Source: Candidatus Iainarchaeum sp.
Lineage (GTDB): Archaea; Iainarchaeota; Iainarchaeia; Iainarchaeales; VGJJ01
DNA length: 59,236 nucleotides
Assembly (NCBI GenBank): GCA_016198125.1
Contig: JACQJG010000017.1
Location: 1 to 59,236 of the forward strand
Direction: 5' to 3'
This document shows, in pieces, positions 7,920 to 15,968 of the stretch (position 1 is the first letter of the stretch; every line of letters starts with the position of its first letter). The position numbers and the translations under genes are program-made. The notes under the pieces were generated by a model. The model was not told the origin of the DNA and ran no database searches. It was given only the letters and a program-made list of their open reading frames with translations.

Positions 7920-9311
7920 TCATTTGCCTCTGCCAAGTATTTTTTCTATGCGTCCTTCGTCCAATGCCTTTTCTTCCAATAAAACCGCGCGCAGGGATTT
8001 TCCTTCCTTCACGGCTTTGTGCACCAGCCTTGCAACGGTATCATATCCCAATAAGGGCACGAGTTTGGTAGAGTGAATGAGGCTGTTCTCTTCCATTTCC
8101 TGGATTCTCTTCCTGTCCGCTTGAATGCCTTTAACGCATTTTTCATTCAATGCACGCAGCGCATTTTCCAACAAGTGCATGGCCTTGAACAGGTTGTATG
8201 CAATGAGGGGGGTCATTACATTCAATTCCAGTTGTCCTTCCCCGGCGCTCATGCGCACTGCCTCAGCGTGCGCGCGCACCTGCACGCACGCCATGCGCAC
8301 GGCCTCCGGAATGGAAGGATTCACTTTTCCTGGCATAATGGAAGAACCCGGTTCAACCGCTGGCAGTATCAATTCTCCAAAACCCGCGCGCGGCCCGGAG
8401 GAGAGCAAAATGAAGTCGTCGCATATTTTATGCACGTCTATTGCAAGGCTTTCAAGGGCGTCCGCCCATTCCACAAACGCGCGCATGTTCTGTGTCAGGT
8501 ATATTTTTTCTCGCGAAGGCCGCAGTTTGATTTTTGTGAGGCGTGTAAGTTCTTTGATTACGCGTTTGTCAAATCCCTTGGGCGCGTTCAACCCGGTTCC
8601 AATGGCCGTGCCTCCAAGAGACAACTCTTCGAGGTCGCGTGCTGCGCGTTCAAGTTCTTTCTGCGCACGCGCAATGGAAACGCTGTACGCGTGAAACTCT
8701 TCCCCCAAGGTAATGGGCACTGCATCCTGCAGGTGCGTGCGCCCGACCTTTTGTATTTTCCTAAGTTTTTTTGCCTGGCCTTCAAGGGCCCGTGAAAGGC
8801 CGTGGGTTTCCTTTTTCAATTCCTTCCAAAGAAAAAGGCACGCGATTTTTATTCCGCTTGGAATTACGTCATTGGAAGATTGGCCCATGTTCACATGATC
8901 GTTGGGGTGAACCGGTTTGTACCGGCCTTTTGGTTTTCCCAGCGCCTCATTCGCCTGGTTGGCTAAGACTTCATTTACGTTCATATTTACAGGCGTTCCA
9001 GCCCCGGCCTCAAACGGGTCCAACACGAATTCTTTGCCCAGCGCGCCTTTTTCCACTTTCAGGCACGCGCGTTCAATGGCATGAAACGCTCTTGCACCCA
9101 GCTTTTTGAGCGCATAATTGGTTCTTGCGCTTGCATGCTTGATGAGGGCAAGGGAGTAAATGAATATTTGCGGAAACGTTTCTCCGGAAAGTTCAAAGTT
9201 TTCAAGCGCGCGCTGGGTGAAAATGCCGTACTCTGCTTTGGCGGGCACGCGTTTTGGGCCGAGGGCATCGCGTTCCACTCTTGTTTTTTTGCCTTTTCTG
9301 GAGCGTTTCAT
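7920..9311 (-). CDS. Aspartate ammonia-lyase / class II fumarase family lyase
   Basis: The protein has 463 residues. The superfamily signature GSSIMPGKVNP is at 322-332, the SSND loop at 145-148 and GRTHLQDAVP near 190-199. It makes fumarate from aspartate (aspartase) or interconverts malate and fumarate (fumarase). Several details lean to aspartase: EAGAGT at 101-106, QDAVP rather than QDATP, NPSIPE after the signature, and YGIFTQRALENF. Others, such as VHPNDHVNM and SSND, are shared with fumarase. The gene lies between malic enzyme and the receiver-like gene in the operon with frdAB, so its fumarate probably feeds FrdAB. The specificity call is tentative; the family call is firm. Confidence 0.9.
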   Translation of the reverse strand: MKRSRKGKKTRVERDALGPKRVPAKAEYGIFTQRALENFELSGETFPQIFIYSLALIKHASARTNYALKKLGARAFHAIERACLKVEKGALGKEFVLDPFEAGAGTPVNMNVNEVLANQANEALGKPKGRYKPVHPNDHVNMGQSSNDVIPSGIKIACLFLWKELKKETHGLSRALEGQAKKLRKIQKVGRTHLQDAVPITLGEEFHAYSVSIARAQKELERAARDLEELSLGGTAIGTGLNAPKGFDKRVIKELTRLTKIKLRPSREKIYLTQNMRAFVEWADALESLAIDVHKICDDFILLSSGPRAGFGELILPAVEPGSSIMPGKVNPSIPEAVRMACVQVRAHAEAVRMSAGEGQLELNVMTPLIAYNLFKAMHLLENALRALNEKCVKGIQADRKRIQEMEENSLIHSTKLVPLLGYDTVARLVHKAVKEGKSLRAVLLEEKALDEGRIEKILGRGK

Positions 9312-9344
9312 TGAGTGGTTACAACGCGCCCTGGATTTTTAATC

Positions 9345-10607
9345 CTACTTGGATTTTTGGGCCTTTCCAATGCGCTGAATGACTTTCTTCTCGTACTCAG
9401 CACCGTTTCCTGGGTTTGTTTGCGCGACGCCTTGTTTGAGCGCGGCTTCCACGGTCCTGCGTGCCACGCGCGCAGCCACTTTGGGTTCAAGAGAAGATGG
9501 AATAATCGCATGAGTGCCGGGCCTTGGAATCATTTCGGCTATTCCATGCGCTGCCATGGTCATCATTTCAAGGGTAATGCGCTTGGCCCTGCAGTCCAGC
9601 ACGCCGCGCATGAAACCAGGGAATACCACTGAATTGTTGACCTGGTTTTCGTACAATGAACTGCCGGTTGCCACAATGAAAGCCCCGGCCTTTTTTGCAA
9701 GGCCAGGTTCTATTTCAGGAGTGGGGTTTGCAAGTGCAAACACAATGGCCTTGGAATTCATGGATTGCACCATGGCAGGCGTTAAAATGTTTCCCTGCGA
9801 GGCTCCAATGAACACGTCTGCACCCTGAATGATTTGGGCAAGGCTTCCCTCTTCGTGATTGGGGTTTGTGGCCGATGCAAGCAGGGTCTTTTTTTCATCC
9901 ATGTGCTGGGGCCTGCCCGCGTAAATGGCTCCCTGCGAATCCAGGACAATAACGTTTTGGGCTCCGCCTGCCAACAGGAGGCGGGTAATGCCTGTGCCTG
10001 CAGCGCCAGCGCCGTTCATGACGATTTTTGCTTTGCCCAAATCCTTGCGCGCAAGCTTTAACGCGTTCAAAAGCCCTGCGAGCACAGCCATTCCAGTGCC
10101 CTGGTTGTCATCATGGAAGACCGGAACTTCCAATTCCTTTTCAAGGACTTCAAGCACTTCAAAGCATTTGGGGGCTTTGATGTCTTCCAGGTGAATGCAC
10201 CCGAAGGAGGGTTGAATGAGTTTGCACATTTCAATGATGGTGGCCGCGCCGTTTTCTTTAATGCAAATGGGAACCGCATTCACGTCCCCCAGCCACTTGT
10301 ACAGCATGGACTTTCCTTCCATTACCGGGAGCCCTGCCTCAGGCCCAATGTCCCCCAGGCCAAGGATGCGCGACCCGTCTGTTACAATGGCAATGGTGTT
10401 GGACTTTGAAGTGTAATCCCATACCCGTGAAGGGTGTTCCCTGATTTCAAGGCACGCATGGGCAACTCCAGGCGTGTACGCAAGCGCCAAATCGGCCTTG
10501 TTTTTCAAGGGCTTGGCCACGCGAATGCCAATCTTTCCCGGAAAAGGCAGGGAATGGTATTCCAAGGCCCTGCGTTTCAGTTTTAGGTCTTGCGCATTCA
10601 TAAGCAT
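9345..10607 (-). CDS. NAD(P)-dependent malic enzyme
   Basis: The protein is 420 residues, typical of the short prokaryotic enzymes. Visible motifs are LALAYTPGVAHACLEI, the metal and substrate region EDIKAPKCFEVLE, HDDNQGTGMAVLAGLLNAL, and the nucleotide-binding loop VMNGAGAAGTGI. The enzyme decarboxylates malate to pyruvate or works in reverse. No phosphotransacetylase-like C-terminal extension is present. It follows frdB by 60 bp in the same operon and precedes the lyase gene by 33 bp. The ATG may be 10607 or 10601. Confidence 0.93.
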   Translation of the reverse strand: MLMNAQDLKLKRRALEYHSLPFPGKIGIRVAKPLKNKADLALAYTPGVAHACLEIREHPSRVWDYTSKSNTIAIVTDGSRILGLGDIGPEAGLPVMEGKSMLYKWLGDVNAVPICIKENGAATIIEMCKLIQPSFGCIHLEDIKAPKCFEVLEVLEKELEVPVFHDDNQGTGMAVLAGLLNALKLARKDLGKAKIVMNGAGAAGTGITRLLLAGGAQNVIVLDSQGAIYAGRPQHMDEKKTLLASATNPNHEEGSLAQIIQGADVFIGASQGNILTPAMVQSMNSKAIVFALANPTPEIEPGLAKKAGAFIVATGSSLYENQVNNSVVFPGFMRGVLDCRAKRITLEMMTMAAHGIAEMIPRPGTHAIIPSSLEPKVAARVARRTVEAALKQGVAQTNPGNGAEYEKKVIQRIGKAQKSK

Positions 10608-10666
10608 CCCAATCGTTCAAAACAAACAGCGTGATTGCAGCGTTTAAACTCCCATTACCCAACCAG

Positions 10667-11446
10667 CTAAACCTTTTTAATTCCTTTCCTGTGTGCCATG
10701 CGCTGAAGGGCGCGCGTTTTTTGGCCTGGAAAAATGCCCCGCGGGCAGGAATTGGCCGCGTTCAAGTCCCATTCAATGCCCAAAAGGCCTTCACGCGCCA
10801 ACGCGTTCAATCGCTCTGCCTTTCCTGCATCGCGCGCATCCAGTTGATACCGGTACGCTTTAACCGCTGCAGCTGGATTCAAGTGGCCTTCCATGTAAAG
10901 TGCGCCTGCATTTGAATCGCACACCATGCACAGGATGCACGTTGGACTTTTTCCCAACGCCTTCCATTCCCTTGGAGTCATGCGGTGCGCGCGCTTTTCC
11001 TCGTCTTTGCGCGGAACCAGGAATGGAACCCCCTTGAAAAACGTGTTCATGAATGAATGTTCATTCACCGCCAAATCCCTTACAACGAGGCGCCCGCTCA
11101 AGGGTTCCAGTGAAAGAGCCCCCTTGTTTTCACGTGCAGCCTCCAATGCCTGCACCGTGCATGCAAGCCATGCCTTTCCATTCACTTTCATTCCGCACCC
11201 TCCGCATACTCCGTTGGAACAATTGCGCTTGAATGTGAGCGTGGAATCCTGGCCCTGTTTTATTTCCTCCAGGCAATCCAGCACGGTTTGGCCGGAATGC
11301 GCGTGCACATGAAAAGACTGGAAAAAACCCGCGGGCTGCACTTCAGGCTGAAAACGCGCAATGTTGAATGTGATTCTCTCCGATTCAAAGTGCTCTTTGT
11401 ACACGCGCTTGTGATGCTTGGCATGAATGCGCGCGCTTCCAGGCAT
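10667..11446 (-). CDS. frdB: Fumarate reductase/succinate dehydrogenase iron-sulfur subunit lacking the [3Fe-4S] cluster
   Basis: The protein has 259 residues. The N-terminal ferredoxin domain has all four [2Fe-2S] Cys: 76, 81, 84 and 96. The C-terminal domain keeps the four [4Fe-4S] Cys: 170, 173 and 176 (CILCMVC) and 234 (SCPRGIFP). The three [3Fe-4S] ligands of the family are replaced: Ala180 instead of the Cys before Pro, and Ile224 and Ala230 in place of the two upstream of CP. Domain lengths are otherwise normal, so this is not a frameshift. That cluster normally exchanges electrons with quinone. frdA overlaps or abuts directly, and no membrane subunit genes follow. Another electron donor must be considered. 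Confidence 0.9.
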   Translation of the reverse strand: MPGSARIHAKHHKRVYKEHFESERITFNIARFQPEVQPAGFFQSFHVHAHSGQTVLDCLEEIKQGQDSTLTFKRNCSNGVCGGCGMKVNGKAWLACTVQALEAARENKGALSLEPLSGRLVVRDLAVNEHSFMNTFFKGVPFLVPRKDEEKRAHRMTPREWKALGKSPTCILCMVCDSNAGALYMEGHLNPAAAVKAYRYQLDARDAGKAERLNALAREGLLGIEWDLNAANSCPRGIFPGQKTRALQRMAHRKGIKKV

Positions 11447-13156
11447 TTAATACCGCCTCTCAACAGGTTTTATTCTCCTGATGACTACTGGCTTGTACCC
11501 CACTTCAATGCGGCCTTTTACCAGCCATGCAAGCGAGTGCTTTAACCAGATTGCATCGTTGCGCATTGGGAAATCCGTGCGGTAATGCGAGCCCCTGCTT
11601 TCCTGGCGCGCCAAAGCGCTTTCAACAATGGCAAAAGAAAAATCCAGCATGTTCTGGGTTTCCAAGGCTTCGGCAAGAGCCGTGTTGAACTGCGTGCTTG
11701 TGTCTCCAATGTTCCATTTGAATGACTCAACTTTGCATGCCCTTAGCCTGCGCTGCAGTGCACGCAACCCGCGTTCATTTCTAAATACCCCGCAATGGCG
11801 CATCATTAGCCGTTGAATGTTCCTGCGCGTGTCATACGGGTTGCATTTTCCCCTGCCTTTCAACAGGGCATGCACGCGTTTTTGTGCATGATTTTCATGT
11901 TTTGCACGGGGCGCTGGCCACGTTTGGTTTTTAACGAAAGAAGCCATTTCCTTTCCGGCCATGCGCCCAAACACAAGGGTTTCCAGCAAAGAATTTCCGC
12001 CCAAGCGGTTGCCTCCATGCACGCTCAAACATGCACACTCCCCGGCAGCATACAATCCTTTAACCGGCGTATTGCGTTCATTTAAAACCACGCGCGTGCG
12101 CACATCCGTTGGAATCCCGCCCATGGAATAATGGGCCGTTGGAATTACCGGCACCAATTCACGTGCCACGTCAATGCCCAGTGCATCCAGCACGCTTCTT
12201 CTTACTTCCGGCAACCGTTCAAGGATTTTCTTTTCCCCCAAATGGCGCAAGTCCAGGAACACGTGGTCTTTCCTTGGACCCGCGCCGTTTCCATTGCTAA
12301 TTTCAGTTTGAATGGCGCGCGATACAATGTCCCTGCTTGCAAGCTCCATGGCATGCATTGCATACCGTTTCATGAAACGCTCATTCTTTCCATTCAAGAG
12401 GTGCGCGCCTTCCCCCCTGGAAGCTTCGCTCACCAAGTGGCCTTTTCCATAAATTCCTGTCGGGTGAAATTGCACGAATTCCATGTCCTCCAAAGGCAAG
12501 CCGGCATGCAAAGCCAACGCCAATCCATCTCCCGTGTTTGCATGCCCGTTGGAGGTAACGGAAAACGCCCTGCCATACCCCCCGGTTGCAAGAAGCACGG
12601 CCTTTGCATAAATTCTTTCAATGTTTCCGCTTGCAAGGTCGTACACTACAAGGCCCTTGCACGCGTTCTTTTCCATGATTAATTCAAGCCCGTAGTGTTC
12701 TGCGTAAATCACGGGCCTGAATTTCATTAACTGGTCATACAGCGTGTGAAGCAAGGCATGCCCGGTTCTGTCTGCGGCATAGCACGTGCGGTTAAAACGC
12801 TGGCCTCCAAACGCGCGCTGGGCAATGCTTCCATCCCTGTTCCGCGAGAAAACAACGCCCAAGGATTCCAGTTCAAGTACGTTGCGCTTGGCTTCCCTGC
12901 ACAAAACTTCCACTGCGTCCTGGTCTGCCAAAAAATCCGAGCCATAAATGGTGTCATACGCATGGTCTTTCCACGAATCCTTTTCATTCAACGCCGCGTT
13001 TATTCCACCCGCGGCGGCCACTGAATGGCTGCGCACAGGCATGACCTTGGAAACGATTGCCACCTCAGCGCCCAAGCGCAGTGCCTCCAACGCCGCGCGC
13101 TGGCCCGCAAGGCCCGCTCCAACAATAAGCACTTCATGGCGTTTCATTTCATGCAC
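11447..13156 (-). CDS. frdA: Fumarate reductase/succinate dehydrogenase flavoprotein subunit
   Basis: The protein has 569 residues. It has the FAD loop VLIVGAGLAGQRAA near residue 10 and RSHSVAAAGGINAAL with His44, the position of covalent FAD attachment in complex II. The active-site region is HPTGIYGKGHLVSEASRGEG, and the capping region is PTAHYSMGGIPTD. It catalyses fumarate/succinate interconversion and is followed at once by frdB. It may sit in the cytoplasm, because no anchor subunits are in the operon. The direction cannot be read from sequence; neighbours that make fumarate suggest reduction. Confidence 0.94.
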   Translation of the reverse strand: MHEMKRHEVLIVGAGLAGQRAALEALRLGAEVAIVSKVMPVRSHSVAAAGGINAALNEKDSWKDHAYDTIYGSDFLADQDAVEVLCREAKRNVLELESLGVVFSRNRDGSIAQRAFGGQRFNRTCYAADRTGHALLHTLYDQLMKFRPVIYAEHYGLELIMEKNACKGLVVYDLASGNIERIYAKAVLLATGGYGRAFSVTSNGHANTGDGLALALHAGLPLEDMEFVQFHPTGIYGKGHLVSEASRGEGAHLLNGKNERFMKRYAMHAMELASRDIVSRAIQTEISNGNGAGPRKDHVFLDLRHLGEKKILERLPEVRRSVLDALGIDVARELVPVIPTAHYSMGGIPTDVRTRVVLNERNTPVKGLYAAGECACLSVHGGNRLGGNSLLETLVFGRMAGKEMASFVKNQTWPAPRAKHENHAQKRVHALLKGRGKCNPYDTRRNIQRLMMRHCGVFRNERGLRALQRRLRACKVESFKWNIGDTSTQFNTALAEALETQNMLDFSFAIVESALARQESRGSHYRTDFPMRNDAIWLKHSLAWLVKGRIEVGYKPVVIRRIKPVERRY

Positions 13157-13186
13157 AAAAAGAGGGTTCTGAAATAAAAACCTGTT

Positions 13187-14416
13187 TCACGCAAACAACA
13201 ACTTCAGGTAAAATAGCGGGGTCAAAAAGTCTTTTTTTGCGTCCTCGTTGGCCAGCATGCCGGAGATGACATTCTGAATGTCCTTGTTGTTTGCAGCCTT
13301 GTCTACAACAAAGTTCAGCAAAGGCGTTATGCGTCCAATGCGCTGGAGCTTGTAACTCGTGTCCAGTTCAGGTCCAATGGCTTCCCACAAGTTTTTATCG
13401 TATTCCCTGAACACGTTTTCAGAAAAATCATTGGCCTTGAATGCCTTTTCAATAATGGGGGCGGCAATGCGCGCGCTCGTCATGGCATTCCCAATCCCCT
13501 CCCCTGAAAACGGGTCTACCAAAGACGCGGCATCGCCAAGCAAAATGTACCCGTTTCCATAGCTTTTGCGGTGAAAGCTTCCAAATGGAAGCGTCCAGCC
13601 CTTTACATCGGACAGGATTTCCGCGCCTTCAAAGCGTTCCTTGAATAATTCATTTTCTTTAATGCACTTGAACATGGCTTCCTGGAGGTTGACTTTCTTT
13701 TTTTTCACATCCGATGTAACCATTCCCACTCCCACGTTTGCATACCCGTCTTGAAGGGGGAAAATCCAAAAATACCCGGGGAGAAGGTCTTTCACAAAGT
13801 GGATTTCAATGTTGTTGGTGTTCCCTTTCACGTTCCTGTAATAAACGCGCAGTGCAATGCAATTGTGTTCCGGTACAATCGTGTTAACTCCCACTTTGGT
13901 TGCAACAATACTCGTGCTTCCATCTGCGCCAATTACGAGTTTTGCCTTGAATTCCTTTGCCTGCTTGGAACCCAGGTCAATGCCTTTAATGCCTGCCACA
14001 AACTTGTTTTCCCACACCAAATCCGTTGCCTGAAACTCTTCAAGCACTGTAACGTTGGGCGTTTTTTTTGCATGCTGGAACAGGTAATTGTCAAAGTGCT
14101 GGCGCATGGCCACATACCCTGCTTCCCTTCCCTCGCCATTCACTTTGAATGGAATATGGAGAATCGTTCCCTTGGGAGAAGAAAAAATGACTCCTTCAAT
14201 GCGTTCATGGGGCACGGCCTGCATGCCTTCCAAGAGGTTCAATTCCCTGAGCACGCGCAAGGCCTTGCCTCCCACGGCATCCCCGCATGTTTTGTCCCTG
14301 GGAAAGCGCGCCTTGTCCACTAAAAGGACTTTGCGTCCCTGGCGTGCAAGGTACATGGCCGCGGAACTGCCTCCAGGTCCCCCACCCACTACAATAACAT
14401 CAAACCGGTTTTCCAT
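13187..14416 (-). CDS. Geranylgeranyl reductase family flavoprotein, first gene of the frd operon
   Basis: The protein has 409 residues. The FAD loop is DVIVVGGGPGGSSAA, followed by FPRDKTCGDAVGGKAL, the conserved Cys region of this family, and LLGDAASLVDPFSGEGIGNA for the second FAD contact. It saturates geranylgeranyl chains of lipids or quinones, or acts on a related substrate. It lies 30 bp upstream of frdA on the same strand. If it modifies a quinone the link to frdAB is direct, but FrdB lacks the usual quinone-side cluster, so the link may only be shared electron supply. A TATA-like box at 14468-14477 probably starts the operon. Confidence 0.85.
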   Translation of the reverse strand: MENRFDVIVVGGGPGGSSAAMYLARQGRKVLLVDKARFPRDKTCGDAVGGKALRVLRELNLLEGMQAVPHERIEGVIFSSPKGTILHIPFKVNGEGREAGYVAMRQHFDNYLFQHAKKTPNVTVLEEFQATDLVWENKFVAGIKGIDLGSKQAKEFKAKLVIGADGSTSIVATKVGVNTIVPEHNCIALRVYYRNVKGNTNNIEIHFVKDLLPGYFWIFPLQDGYANVGVGMVTSDVKKKKVNLQEAMFKCIKENELFKERFEGAEILSDVKGWTLPFGSFHRKSYGNGYILLGDAASLVDPFSGEGIGNAMTSARIAAPIIEKAFKANDFSENVFREYDKNLWEAIGPELDTSYKLQRIGRITPLLNFVVDKAANNKDIQNVISGMLANEDAKKDFLTPLFYLKLLFA

Positions 14417-14467
14417 TCAAAAAACCCTGCCATAAAGAGGAATAATTCCATTCATTCCCGCAAAAAG

Positions 14468-14477
14468 AATTTAAAAC
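14468..14477 (-). promoter_or_regulatory. TATA-like box of the fumarate operon
   Basis: GTTTTAAATT on the minus strand. Transcription would begin near 14447, leaving a leader of about 30 nt before ATG 14416. Confidence 0.4.
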
Positions 14478-14490
14478 GCTGGGGTATGCT

Positions 14491-14539
14491 AAGGGGGTCA
14501 TGGCGTGCAATGCCCTTGAGCACGCGCAAAAACCCCCTT
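14491..14539. terminator. Nested inverted repeat between surface cluster and fumarate operon
   Basis: AAGGGGGT (14491-14498) pairs with ACCCCCTT (14532-14539), and inside it GCGTGC pairs with GCACGC. The hairpin lies just past the lipoprotein stop (14549) and before the operon promoter, so it is placed to end transcription from the surface cluster. A structured small RNA is the alternative. Confidence 0.4.
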
Positions 14540-14548
14540 TGCCTCTTT

Positions 14549-15595
14549 TTACTTGGTATTAAATGATTTGAGGGGCGAAGAAACCGAGTTGTTCTGCGTA
14601 TCCACAGAACGCACGAAAAAAGTGTACGCGGAAACAGGCTTTAACCCCTGCAGGCTGAGCGAATGCTTTTTGACAAACACATTGGTTTCTTTCACCAGCG
14701 TGCTGGGGGGGTTTGATCCTTCTCCGTATATTATTTCGCCGGTTGCAGGCTTGCTGGTTTCCCATGAAATGACCACGCTTCCAGGGCCTGGTTCTGCCTT
14801 GACATTCAAAACCGCCAACTCCTTTGCCTCGTCCAATGCTTCTTCGTCTGTTTCAGGTTTCACGCAAAACCCGGCAATACACTGTTCATCTGCAGCACAT
14901 TTGATGTCTTCTACACACGTGTCACAGTTCTCCCCCACATCGGATTGGGCGTTGCCGCAGAATTGCTTGAAGTCATAGTCAAACGGAATGTGCGCGCACA
15001 CCTTCTTTGCCTGCCCCAAACACAAGTCAGTGGTGGAAGCATTCAGGTCATTGCATTCCGCGTTGAAATTGCACTCGGCTTCGCAGTCCGAATCCGTGTT
15101 TTTAGTGCACTGGCTGGGGCAAAAGTAATCGCCTGCAATGCATGCAGTGACCTGCTTGTTTTCGCATGCCTTGGTTTTCTTGTCGCACGTGTCCTGCGTT
15201 GAAAGAATTCCATCCGTGCAATCCTCGTCTGCAAGGCATGCCCCCGTGGCACTGCTTTCCTTGAAAACACATGAAGGCACTTGAATTCCAGGCTGGAACA
15301 GGAATGTGGCATGGGCGTTTGTGTACGCGAGTTCTACAATCCAATAATTCTTTGCCTCAAAATTTTCCCCGCATTTTTCTTTGTAAAAAGCTTTTTGGCC
15401 TTCGATTTGCACGGAACTTGCAAGCGTGGCAGTAAGATTTGCATCCGGGTAGGTTGTGAGAAGGTCTGCAATCTCTTCAAAGCCTGCCACTTCCTGGATG
15501 AATTGGCCTGCAGACCCAGGGGGGAGGGTTTGCTGGTTCAAACACCCGCTTCCAAGGACAAGGAAGCCCAACGCGATTGCAAGGAATGCTTTCAT
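14549..15595 (-). CDS. Cys-rich lipoprotein with C-terminal fibronectin type III domain
   Basis: From ATG 15595 the protein is 348 residues. The signal peptide ends in a lipobox (FLVLGSGCLNQQ), so it is probably lipid-anchored outside the membrane. A middle region of about 140 residues is dense in Cys (ACLADEDCTDG, CPSQCTKNTDSDCEAEC, CAADEQCIAGFCV). The last 90 residues form an FnIII-like domain with VVISWETSKPATGEIIYGE and LKPVSAYTFFVRSVD. It follows the giant Cys-rich protein and the one-TM protein on the same strand and shares DADC-type motifs with the former. A structural or adhesive surface role is likely. Confidence 0.75.
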   Translation of the reverse strand: MKAFLAIALGFLVLGSGCLNQQTLPPGSAGQFIQEVAGFEEIADLLTTYPDANLTATLASSVQIEGQKAFYKEKCGENFEAKNYWIVELAYTNAHATFLFQPGIQVPSCVFKESSATGACLADEDCTDGILSTQDTCDKKTKACENKQVTACIAGDYFCPSQCTKNTDSDCEAECNFNAECNDLNASTTDLCLGQAKKVCAHIPFDYDFKQFCGNAQSDVGENCDTCVEDIKCAADEQCIAGFCVKPETDEEALDEAKELAVLNVKAEPGPGSVVISWETSKPATGEIIYGEGSNPPSTLVKETNVFVKKHSLSLQGLKPVSAYTFFVRSVDTQNNSVSSPLKSFNTK

Positions 15596-15650
15596 GCGTG
15601 AAACTCCTTTTTTTGCGCGTTCACGCAGTTTCCGTGAACTTTTAAATGTC

Positions 15651-15962
15651 CTATGAGGTGAGGTCTTCCAGGATGCCGTCAATGCTGGTGGCAATGCCTG
15701 CACTTGTCTGGCTTGCATCCGTCAGCGCCTGAGTGGCTTCATCTGCTGAAGTCACTTGAACAGGCGTCCCTGTAGTTCCTGCGCCTGCCCCGCCCTTTCC
15801 CTGAATGGTTGCACTGGTCGAACTCCCCGGTTGGGTTCCGGGAAAAAAGGACAGGTACGCAACTGCCACCACAAAAAGAGCTACAATGACCCCAGCTCCA
15901 AGCACGCGCTGGTCAATGCCCTTCTTTAATTCTTTTACTTTTCCCTGTTCTTTTGCTTCCAT
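15651..15962 (-). CDS. Single-pass membrane protein, unknown function
   Basis: The protein has 103 residues. A charged N-terminus (MEAKEQGKVKELKKGIDQR) is followed by one membrane helix (VLGAGVIVALFVVAVAYLSF) and a low-complexity Gly/Ser/Thr/Ala tail of about 55 residues with no Cys. It lies 6 bp after the giant Cys-rich gene and 55 bp before the lipoprotein gene. It could help anchor or export them, but no family is recognised. Confidence 0.65.
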   Translation of the reverse strand: MEAKEQGKVKELKKGIDQRVLGAGVIVALFVVAVAYLSFFPGTQPGSSTSATIQGKGGAGAGTTGTPVQVTSADEATQALTDASQTSAGIATSIDGILEDLTS

Positions 15963-15968
15963 GTTTTT

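Noticed and set aside
8073-8795. 240-codon plus-strand frame
   Set aside because: It is antisense to the lyase gene and its product has no family character; the lyase has full motifs.
10667-11446. Loss of the three FrdB cysteines due to frameshift or truncation
   Set aside because: The frame is continuous, flanking motifs (CILCMVC and SCPRGIFP) align, and the spacing between them differs from E. coli by only three residues.
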